Below are positions 7,027 to 13,139 of a stretch of 16,855 nt of DNA, piece by piece (within the stretch, counting starts at the first letter, position 1; every line of letters begins with the position of its first letter). Position numbers and translations under genes: made by a program. The notes below the pieces were generated by a model. The model was given only the letters and a program-made list of their open reading frames with translations. It was not told the origin of the DNA and searched no databases. Origin of the DNA: Candidatus Thorarchaeota archaeon (GTDB taxonomy: Archaea; Asgardarchaeota; Thorarchaeia; Thorarchaeales; Thorarchaeaceae); assembly GCA_030642465.1 (NCBI GenBank), contig DAOWNS010000013.1:1-16855 (forward strand), given 5' to 3'.

Positions 7027-8994
7027 CTGAAAAACAGTGCAGTTCCCTTGCTGATTGTTTTAACCGCCATTTTTCTTCTATTCGTATGTAGTATGACTAC
7101 CGTTTCCGCTGAAGGCGAAAATGTTGTTTCTAGAGGGGAAACCATAACCATTACTGCTCAGTTGTTACAAAATGGGACCTATGGAGACCCAGTTGTCAAT
7201 CAGAGAATAGAATTCTTCGACCAGACCCACGATTCGTTTCTTGGTTCTGACATGACCGATTCAAATGGCTTAGCAACCATCGATTGGCCTCTCTCCTCCG
7301 GGCATCCATTGGGTTTTATGATGATTAATGCGACTTTTCGCGGCAATCAATCGCTTTCACTCTCGCCTTCCTGTCAATGGATCCCACTTACAGTTGTTTC
7401 ATCAACAACAATGGAGATTCAAGTTGAGGATAGTGATTTGGCACCAGGTGACAATTTGTTACTCATAGTCCGCCTGCTTAACGACATGTCCGAACCTCTT
7501 TCAGACGCCTCTCTTATGGTAGTCTGTGATTCATTGTTACTGGGCTCTGGTACCACCAATGACACTGGCTATGCAAGTTTCTCCCTACACTGTAACACTT
7601 CTTGGGCACAGCTGGGTGCGAATACTGTTTCTGTTAACTACGAAGGGAACCTATCGCTTTTTCAAGAAGGCGCAGAATCATCGTTTTCCGTGACAGTACA
7701 ACAGATTGCGACCCTCATCGAACATAACAATGCTCTATCAGATATTGTCACTTTGAATGACTCGATTACTCTGGCCCTCACGCTTTGGGCCAACGAAGAA
7801 ACATTACCCAACGGCCTCATGATGGTATCGCTTGATGGAACAGCGTACTCCTCGATAACGACCAACGGCTCAGGTGTAGCAACTCTTGATTTGCGAATTA
7901 ATGAGGAAATCTCTCTAAACAATCACACTCTAACAATTGAATACACGGGAACTGACCGATACAGCATTTCAACTTTTCAAATTCATTTTATTGTCACAAG
8001 CCCTGTACTGATTGAATTACTCTTACCAGAGTACGTTATCACTGGGACCAAACTTGAGATTTTAGTAGTGGTGCAGGACATTCTGAATCGACCGATTCCC
8101 AGTGCATCCATTACAATTCTCGATACATTAACTGAAGAAGCAGTTACTAAACCCTTGACTGACAACAACACTCCAACTCAGCTTCTTCTACCCATAACAG
8201 GACCTAGAGGAATTCGGGAATTCGTCATTACTGTCAATGAGGCACAATACGTTACCAATGGAACTTACCGGTTCAGTAAACCAATATGGTTTCGTCCTAC
8301 GTTGTCACTGAATCAGAGCAACATTTTGGGATTTGCGTCTCCCCGACAGGAGATATTGCTTGTAGTCCACCTTATCAATAACAATGCCAACTACTCCAAC
8401 AAACTAGTGGAAATCTACTCGATTAATAGCACTCTTATTACGCAGTCGATAACCAATCAAGGCGGCATTGCGACTATGGCCTTCTTGGCGCCTTCCAGTG
8501 AAGGTCACTTTGCTGTCCTAATTGCATGCAGCGGAAATGAGTCAGCATACGAGCTTTCGGTTATCCTAGAGTATAGTTTTACTGTAGCTAAAACGATACC
8601 TGTCATAATCATTTTTGAGTACTATGAGATAATACCACAGCTCAAGGAGATACACGTTCAACTAACTATTCAAGCGTTGAATGGGTCATTACTGAGAAGC
8701 ATTCCAATAAGCTACGTATGGCTATCAGCTAGTATGGAAATAGATAGCGGCAATTATGGTTTGATCAGCTTACAGCTAGCGATTCCCTCCACACCGGGTA
8801 GCTATATTCTATCATACGAATCCGAAGCGTCAAGCTCCCTTCAATCATACGCAGGATCAGTTGCAATTACGATTGGAGAAGCCGATGTTTCAGCAGCTCA
8901 AGGCATCGGAATAATTGCCCTTGCTATCGGATCTTGTTTGTCAATTAGCCTAGTTAGCATACCATTAATCAGGCGTCGATATATGCTAACCTAA
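7027..8994 (+). CDS. Secreted Ig-like repeat surface protein with C-terminal membrane anchor
   Basis: Predicted extracellular protein of unknown role. From the CTG at 7027 the N-terminus is a textbook signal peptide: MKNSAVPLLIVLTAIF, then a hydrophobic core ending TVSA before EGENV. A start at the TTG at 7048 would lack the positive residue and the Shine-Dalgarno spacing. The rest is a series of beta-rich Ig-like repeats of about 90-110 residues. Recurring turn motifs are of the TDSNGLATIDW, TNDTGYASF, TTNGSGVATL and TNQGGIATMAF type, as in Big/invasin-like folds. Many N-x-S/T sequons suggest N-glycosylation. A hydrophobic segment near the end (GIGIIALAIGSCLSISLVS) followed by RRRY forms a stop-transfer anchor. 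The gene is divergent from the HerA-like ATPase and ends 10 bases before the opposing tRNA-Glu. It is similar in architecture to 13140-15794. An adhesin or S-layer-associated role is an inference. Confidence 0.85.
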   Translation: MKNSAVPLLIVLTAIFLLFVCSMTTVSAEGENVVSRGETITITAQLLQNGTYGDPVVNQRIEFFDQTHDSFLGSDMTDSNGLATIDWPLSSGHPLGFMMINATFRGNQSLSLSPSCQWIPLTVVSSTTMEIQVEDSDLAPGDNLLLIVRLLNDMSEPLSDASLMVVCDSLLLGSGTTNDTGYASFSLHCNTSWAQLGANTVSVNYEGNLSLFQEGAESSFSVTVQQIATLIEHNNALSDIVTLNDSITLALTLWANEETLPNGLMMVSLDGTAYSSITTNGSGVATLDLRINEEISLNNHTLTIEYTGTDRYSISTFQIHFIVTSPVLIELLLPEYVITGTKLEILVVVQDILNRPIPSASITILDTLTEEAVTKPLTDNNTPTQLLLPITGPRGIREFVITVNEAQYVTNGTYRFSKPIWFRPTLSLNQSNILGFASPRQEILLVVHLINNNANYSNKLVEIYSINSTLITQSITNQGGIATMAFLAPSSEGHFAVLIACSGNESAYELSVILEYSFTVAKTIPVIIIFEYYEIIPQLKEIHVQLTIQALNGSLLRSIPISYVWLSASMEIDSGNYGLISLQLAIPSTPGSYILSYESEASSSLQSYAGSVAITIGEADVSAAQGIGIIALAIGSCLSISLVSIPLIRRRYMLT

Positions 8995-9004
8995 GAGAAA
9001 GAGT

Positions 9005-9081
9005 TGGTGCTCCGGCCGGGATTTGAACCCGGGTCGGGGGATCGAGAGTCCCCCATGCTGGCCGGACTACACTACCGGAGC
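9005..9081 (-). tRNA. tRNA-Glu (anticodon CTC), CCA encoded
   Basis: The minus strand folds as a full cloverleaf. The acceptor stem is GCTCCGG/CCGGAGC, the D-arm pairs GTGT with GCAT, and the anticodon stem GGGGA/TCCCC encloses loop CTCTCGA (anticodon CTC, reading GAG). The T-arm CCGGG-TTCAAAT-CCCGG is followed by discriminator A at 9008. CCA is encoded at 9005-9007. A T-rich run (CTCTTTCTC) follows on the RNA strand and may terminate transcription. Confidence 0.96.
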
Positions 9082-9116
9082 CATCCTAGTTGAGTCCGAA
9101 GCGCGAAACCTCTCCA

Positions 9117-9126
9117 ATTATAAATA
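9117..9126 (-). promoter_or_regulatory. TATA box for tRNA-Glu
   Basis: On the minus strand this reads TATTTATAAT, centred about 40 bases upstream of the mature tRNA 5' end. That fits an archaeal promoter with a short tRNA leader. Confidence 0.55.
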
Positions 9127-9240
9127 AGGTTTTCCCACGAATGGAAATGTATTTTCCGAAAAACAATTCTTGCGTCATATATGATGGGCTGAAACAGAAC
9201 GAGTGGCTACATGGGAACGTCGTGGCCACGCTAGTGGAAT

Positions 9241-9444
9241 CTATGGAACCAGCCCGGTGAAATCACTCCAGCTATTCTCTAAAAGCTGGAGAAGGCTAGT
9301 GACTACATCTTGAGCCCAACCAGTGGCTTGTAGGATTACCGCAATTACGATAGAAACAGTCACTACCGCTATGCCCAGTAGCAAGCTTTCCTCCACTAAT
9401 GGGCCTGCGTGATTGTCGTGAAGAAGGTCATCATTATCAGCCAT
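9241..9444 (-). CDS. Small Flp-like type IV pilin candidate
   Basis: A 67-residue protein with a short acidic leader (MADNDDLLHDNHAG), one hydrophobic helix (about residues 20-43) and a short amphipathic tail. If cut after Gly14, the mature protein would begin PLVEES with Glu at position +5, the layout of Tad/Flp-type prepilins handled by TadV/PibD-like peptidases. The adjacent upstream gene on the same strand encodes a TadA/GspE-family ATPase. The ATG at 9444 is chosen because AGGTG sits seven bases upstream; a GTG at 9462 would give an N-terminal extension overlapping that site. It has its own TATA-like element. It could instead be an unrelated single-pass membrane peptide. The leader lacks the usual Lys/Arg before the Gly, which lowers confidence. 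Confidence 0.6.
   Translation of the reverse strand: MADNDDLLHDNHAGPLVEESLLLGIAVVTVSIVIAVILQATGWAQDVVTSLLQLLENSWSDFTGLVP
9266..9291. repeat. Perfect 8-bp inverted repeat inside the pilin-candidate gene
   Basis: CTCCAGCT (9266-9273) and AGCTGGAG (9284-9291) are exact inverted repeats with a 10-base loop, about 20 codons before the stop. In the mRNA they would form a GC-containing hairpin. Function unknown. Confidence 0.5.
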
Positions 9445-9451
9445 TGATACG

Positions 9452-9487
9452 CACCTAATCACTGAGCTCTTTAAGCGCTATTTTAAC
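9452..9487 (-). promoter_or_regulatory. Promoter and ribosome-binding site of the pilin candidate
   Basis: On the minus strand GTTAAAATA (9487-9479) is a TATA-like element about 38 bases before the ATG at 9444. AGGTG (9456-9452) is a Shine-Dalgarno-like site seven bases before that ATG. This supports independent transcription from the upstream ATPase gene and the shorter start. Confidence 0.5.
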
Positions 9488-9534
9488 TCCTTCAAGAACT
9501 TACATCTACCGAGGTTGTACCGCTCTAGCCGAAT

Positions 9535-11232
9535 CTAAACCATATTGTGCTCGTCGTACCACAGGTTCTCGACCAGTGAAGTCACCGAGTCAATAGATTT
9601 TTCCTCAAGAGCAAATCTGAGGCCTTCCTCTGCCTTTTCAACCACTTGAACGTAATCCTTACAACTGGCAGCCTGTGCACGCAACCGGAATGCCCCGTCC
9701 TTGGTCCACTTTCTGATTTCGGGTCCTGAGCTTCGCAAATCAAAGACCTTGTTAAGTCCCACAAAGACCACGCCGCGATGGTCAATGCCTCTCCTTACTT
9801 CGACGATTTCCTTCACCTGACGCCTAGACTGTCCAGGCACTAGTCTGTCAAGAGTAACTATAACATCCATCAAAGCAATGCTAGATGAATCAACTTTGTG
9901 TCCTATTGTCCAACGGGACATGAGACTTGCAGCCGAGTCGCTGTGACATGTCTGAATTGTACGTAGTCCTGCTGCTACCGCTTGAAACAATGCTTGGCTA
10001 TGTTCAGCTGTCTGAATCTCACCTAGAATCAAATAATCAGGGGACCGATGTAAGCTCTTCACTATCTCAATACTCTTGTCAGATTGTCTACTTTTCTCGT
10101 CCACTGGATCGACCTTTATCCTGATTTGATGGTGCCCTTCAACTAATCTACTCTCAACAGCATCCTCGATGTAGATTTTTCTCCAAGTGGTTGGTGTAAC
10201 CATATCCAGTGCATTCAACAAAGTAGTCTTGCCAGAACCTGGTCCTCCAGTAATAGTGATGTTGAAGCGTCCAGCTATTGCAACAAGTAGTGTTGCTGCT
10301 GCGCCGATGGTCAATGTACCATTAAGTATCAAATCCAAGATGGTGTATGGACTCGATCGGGCTCTTCGAATTTCAAGATGCAAGCCGTCTGGACTTAACG
10401 GCGGTACACATGCAGAAAAACGAAGAAGCGTGCCGGCTATTTGCATGTCGGTTTTCAATGAAGGATTTGCTCGGTCCAGATGTAGATTGCTTTCAGCTCG
10501 CATCAATGTAACGAGGCGTGACACCATGTTGTCAGTCAAAGTGAAATTTGAATAACATCGTCCAAACCTCTGATGATCAAAGTATAGCGCTACTCCTGGC
10601 CTGTCCAGAAAGACCTCTTCGACTGCATCATCCAGAAGTAATGAGAAGAACAATCCCAATACTGTCATTCTATGGGCAACAACATCTGAAATCCTCATCT
10701 TGGTTGATTCACTTATCTCAGGAAGTGACTTGGTGATACTTGATGAAACACGGGATGACGTGGTACTGATTCTCTCAGAAATACTAACTCTAAAATCCGA
10801 ATAGCTATTTGTAAGGCCCCCAGTCTTACCAGACAATTCATCTAGAAGAGCATATTCAAGAGATGTTCTGACTAATGGATATGACCTATAGATAATCTGA
10901 TTCTTTCCTTGCAGATAGAATAGAGCTAAATATGGCCCAACAACATAGGCGTCCACGACATTCCGAAGATCAGATTCATTTTCGCCTATGTACACAGATT
11001 CCCAACCTTCAGCATACCAAGGGGGTTCTAATGGGTGTCCTATGTTATACTCTCCAAGATGGACAAGGTTCCTTTCAGTTTCGAGAAGAATTGCCTTTGC
11101 TTGATGAATTGAAGTATCCTGTAGAGATTCAAGTTTACCACATATTGGGGCCGAGAAGTAGCGACAGCCGCTGCATCGTGTACTGGGACACTCTACAATG
11201 AGTATATCATGACTAGTCATCAAAAGGCACAT
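9535..11232 (-). CDS. TadA/GspE/VirB11-family pilus or secretion ATPase with N-terminal cysteine cluster
   Basis: Cytoplasmic hexameric ATPase predicted to power assembly of a type IV-pilus-like or secretion apparatus. The secretion-ATPase motifs appear in order: Walker A GGPGSGKTT (Lys335), Asp box IYIEDAVE (353-360), Walker B region PDYLILGEI (398-406) and His box QTCHSD (427-432). The conserved N-terminal arginine-rich domain precedes the core (LRFSACVPPLSPDGLHLEIRR). Before it, the first 31 residues hold Cys15, Cys20, Cys23 and Cys31 (CX4CX2CX7C), which could bind an Fe-S cluster or zinc. At 565 residues it is in the family range. A TATA-like element and GAGGT precede the ATG at 11232; a second ATG at 11220 is possible. 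The pilin candidate lies about 90 bases downstream on the same strand. No TadC/ArlJ-like platform gene is adjacent, so the system is incomplete here. Confidence 0.9.
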   Translation of the reverse strand: MCLLMTSHDILIVECPSTRCSGCRYFSAPICGKLESLQDTSIHQAKAILLETERNLVHLGEYNIGHPLEPPWYAEGWESVYIGENESDLRNVVDAYVVGPYLALFYLQGKNQIIYRSYPLVRTSLEYALLDELSGKTGGLTNSYSDFRVSISERISTTSSRVSSSITKSLPEISESTKMRISDVVAHRMTVLGLFFSLLLDDAVEEVFLDRPGVALYFDHQRFGRCYSNFTLTDNMVSRLVTLMRAESNLHLDRANPSLKTDMQIAGTLLRFSACVPPLSPDGLHLEIRRARSSPYTILDLILNGTLTIGAAATLLVAIAGRFNITITGGPGSGKTTLLNALDMVTPTTWRKIYIEDAVESRLVEGHHQIRIKVDPVDEKSRQSDKSIEIVKSLHRSPDYLILGEIQTAEHSQALFQAVAAGLRTIQTCHSDSAASLMSRWTIGHKVDSSSIALMDVIVTLDRLVPGQSRRQVKEIVEVRRGIDHRGVVFVGLNKVFDLRSSGPEIRKWTKDGAFRLRAQAASCKDYVQVVEKAEEGLRFALEEKSIDSVTSLVENLWYDEHNMV

Positions 11233-11270
11233 CCTACCTCACATTAGTCGAATGGTATTCTCTTTGTTGG

Positions 11271-11280
11271 AAATTTAAAC
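11271..11280 (-). promoter_or_regulatory. TATA-like element for the secretion ATPase gene
   Basis: On the minus strand GTTTAAATTT is centred about 43 bases before the ATG at 11232. GAGGT (11240-11236) lies close to the start codon. Together they suggest a short-leader transcript. Confidence 0.45.
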
Positions 11281-11356
11281 ACCTAGTCGAAACGATTCAT
11301 TCCCCTACTCAGTGCCACGAATCCATTCACTGGTATCACCATATGCTGCCGAAAGC

Positions 11357-11373
11357 ACGCTGCTTAACAGCGT
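11357..11373. repeat. 6-bp perfect hairpin just downstream of the TFB gene
   Basis: ACGCTG (11357-11362) and CAGCGT (11368-11373) pair exactly around a five-base loop, about 24 bases beyond the TFB stop codon in the direction of TFB transcription. It may be a 3'-end structure of that mRNA. No T-run follows, so I do not call it a terminator. Confidence 0.35.
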
Positions 11374-11396
11374 CGGTTCGAATTCACCTGACATTT

Positions 11397-12455
11397 CTAA
11401 ACTGCCTTTTCCATAGGTCGAATGAGTTTCTTCATCATACCAAAATGGTCACGAATACTGTATTCAGCAACCTGCGTTGCTGTGGACGCCAGCTTTTGAG
11501 TCAATACTGCCCGTCTGCCATATTCATTAGCAATTAGCCGATCGCTAGCGTAAGCTGCTGATACGGTGAAGATGAATGGATTCCGTCCTCCACGTTTAGA
11601 CGCAGGAATCAACTCAAGAATTCCAAAGATTCTATCTCTCAGGGCACTCTCATAGGCCTTCAAGTCCCATCCACGAAGCCTCACTTTACTTATGACTCTT
11701 TGATTATTCATTAACATTGACAAGACTCTAGGTACATAGTCCCTTGGCTTACGAATCGCAGGAGCATATCCCATCATAGACTTAAGTCTAAGTGCCTCTC
11801 TAACAATTGATCTTACACTCACTCTATGTCCACATTTCTCGAAGACATTGGCAATCTCTTCAAGTGTTATCGGTGCGCCATCTTTGAATTCCCTTACTGC
11901 CATCAAGAGACATACTGCCATAAGCAGAACATTGTTGGTCACCCTGCCAGAAGATTCCGAAACCACTTTCTTGTATAGGTAAGCAGTGCGATCACGCACT
12001 TGTTCATTCAGCATCAATAGTTTTGACACATGATTCAGTGTTCTGAGAGCACGATACTTCGCCTCATTCCCTCCAATTCGCACTTGAGTACTGTATATAC
12101 TCTTTAGACGCTTGAATCTCTTCTGGCTTGCTGCGGATAGTGAATGACCGTGTGCATCACGAAAATACCAGTCCTTGTGAAACCCTATGTAACTACCAAG
12201 CCCATCAACAATGTGCATCCTATTACCAAGAGAAACGTACATGGTTGCATCCGGAGCATCGCTACGCACTTTCTCACCCATCTGGTAAGTGGGATCGACA
12301 TACTTTCTCGAGATTGCAATGCCGCATTCAGAACAGACTATGTATCCTTGACTGTGTAGCAATCGCCCGTGACAATCAGGACAAGTCCAAGACATCAAAC
12401 TCGATGATTCAATCATTCCATCAGTCAATAACCACACCCGTATCGAATCAGACAT
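11397..12455 (-). CDS. Transcription initiation factor TFB (TFIIB family), divergent paralog
   Basis: Recruits RNA polymerase to TBP-bound promoters. An N-terminal zinc ribbon is visible (CPDC, then CSEC, with 12 residues between). A B-linker-like stretch follows (GLGSYIGFHKD, FRDAHGHSL), then two cyclin-like repeats (about residues 125-225 and 235-335). The second ends in a TQKLASTATQVAEYSIRDHF helix-turn-helix, as in canonical TFBs. Length 352 fits. Differences from textbook TFB: the residues after the ribbon lack the usual D-x-GPEWR-type reader motif, and the second repeat has a basic SKRGGRNPF insertion where GRKP-type motifs usually lie. It is probably one of several TFBs. The ATG at 12455 is used; ATGs further in (MIESSSLMSW) would still keep the ribbon. 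It lies upstream of the secretion ATPase on the same strand, with about 160 bases between. Confidence 0.87.
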   Translation of the reverse strand: MSDSIRVWLLTDGMIESSSLMSWTCPDCHGRLLHSQGYIVCSECGIAISRKYVDPTYQMGEKVRSDAPDATMYVSLGNRMHIVDGLGSYIGFHKDWYFRDAHGHSLSAASQKRFKRLKSIYSTQVRIGGNEAKYRALRTLNHVSKLLMLNEQVRDRTAYLYKKVVSESSGRVTNNVLLMAVCLLMAVREFKDGAPITLEEIANVFEKCGHRVSVRSIVREALRLKSMMGYAPAIRKPRDYVPRVLSMLMNNQRVISKVRLRGWDLKAYESALRDRIFGILELIPASKRGGRNPFIFTVSAAYASDRLIANEYGRRAVLTQKLASTATQVAEYSIRDHFGMMKKLIRPMEKAV

Positions 12456-12652
12456 CAACTCATAACTGAGTTTCAGAAGGGTTCAATACGTTCACAGAAA
12501 CTATTTGTCTACTCAAATGGACCTACACAAAGGCTGAGCAGTTACTGATGGCCTCCTCAGAATGAGAGGTCACTGAAACTATTCAATACTGACACTTCCA
12601 TCTGCCAGAAGTTAATTGACGAGAAATCCCAATTTGTTGCCATGCCAGATTG

Positions 12653-13018
12653 TTATGAGAGCATCAAATAGAATTTGTCCGCAGCAAAAATCTTCTTCTT
12701 CGCTGGCGTTGGGCTAGCAAGAGTAAGGACGAATCTCAAACCGCCTATCGCTCCCACCACTTCAAAGCCATCATTCTCTCCAATCTTGAAGATATCGCCC
12801 TCTGCATAGAGCTTGCTTTTGTTTCCGCCTGCAATTGGTTTCGAATCGACAATGGCCACGATGCTATCACGAACATTCATCTTATCGCAAAGTGCTTCCG
12901 GAAGTTCCAATGTCAATTTGGCTCCTTCAGCCTTGGATACAATTCTTAGAAGCTTCAATCTTTTCGTTTCTGTATCTTCAATCGCCTCGATTGTAGCATT
13001 CCTCAACCTAATGACCAT
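12653..13018 (-). CDS. rpoG: Probable DNA-directed RNA polymerase subunit G (RPB8-like)
   Basis: A 121-residue basic beta-rich protein. RpoG/Rpo8 is a small, dispensable-looking subunit of archaeal RNA polymerase found in Crenarchaeota, Korarchaeota and relatives, and is the counterpart of eukaryotic RPB8. What I see: an N-terminal beta segment (LKLLRIVSKAE, KLTLELPEALCDK), a DSIVAIVDSKPI strand, and a C-terminal half with LYAEGDIFKIGEN, an IGGLRFVLTL core and a final FAADKFYLMLS. That order matches RPB8's last strands (a G-x-Y/F-x-I strand, a GGLL strand, and a DK-x-YLL ending). This is pattern recognition from memory, not an alignment. Its neighbour TFB is another transcription-machinery gene on the same strand, which fits. 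It could be an unrelated OB-fold protein. The ATG at 13018 has GGAG about 11 bases upstream. Confidence 0.65.
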   Translation of the reverse strand: MVIRLRNATIEAIEDTETKRLKLLRIVSKAEGAKLTLELPEALCDKMNVRDSIVAIVDSKPIAGGNKSKLYAEGDIFKIGENDGFEVVGAIGGLRFVLTLASPTPAKKKIFAADKFYLMLS

Positions 13019-13069
13019 CGTTTACAGTACTCCATGTTCCTTCAGCGTTGCACTGAGGCTGAGCGGTCT

Positions 13070-13094
13070 TGAATTAAACATATCGCTATATCAA
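13070..13094. promoter_or_regulatory. Compact divergent promoter, rpoG (minus) and surface protein (plus)
   Basis: An AT-rich patch carries ATATGTTTAA on the minus strand (13083-13074), about 60 bases before the rpoG ATG. On the plus strand GCTATATCAA (13085-13094) lies about 50 bases before the TTG start at 13140. The two TATA-like boxes nearly abut, so the genes may compete for TBP. Confidence 0.45.
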
Positions 13095-13139
13095 GTGCCG
13101 TTTTTTAGGTGACATGATGACCGACATTTGGTGTGCTGA

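Noticed and set aside
6780..7091. Plus-strand frame of 103 codons in the HerA/surface-protein intergenic region
   Set aside because: No recognisable domain, no clear ribosome-binding site, composition unlike the neighbours, and it overlaps the well-supported start of the surface protein.
9201..9240. Imperfect GTGGC...GCCAC inverted repeat downstream of the pilin candidate as a terminator
   Set aside because: Short, long-looped and without a T-run on the RNA strand; archaeal termination does not need such a hairpin.
11357..11390. GGTTCGAATTC (11375-11385), a T-loop-like string, right after a perfect hairpin: possible tRNA or tRNA fragment/attachment site
   Set aside because: The T-stem halves do not pair, there is no room for a variable loop, and no acceptor or D-arm could be built around it. 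Kept only as a hairpin.
12128..12469. Plus-strand frames antisense to the 5' half of the TFB gene
   Set aside because: They mirror the zinc-ribbon coding region, and their products have no recognisable features.
12459..12652. TFB/rpoG spacer inspected for a small gene or RNA
   Set aside because: Only short, imperfect repeats (two GAAACTATT-like copies) and a weak CTC/GAG inverted repeat; no start with a plausible product.
13113..13139. ATGATGA followed by CTGA, resembling C and D boxes of a C/D sRNA
   Set aside because: No C'/D' pair, spacing unlike archaeal C/D sRNAs, no terminal stem, and the second box abuts the surface-protein start codon.
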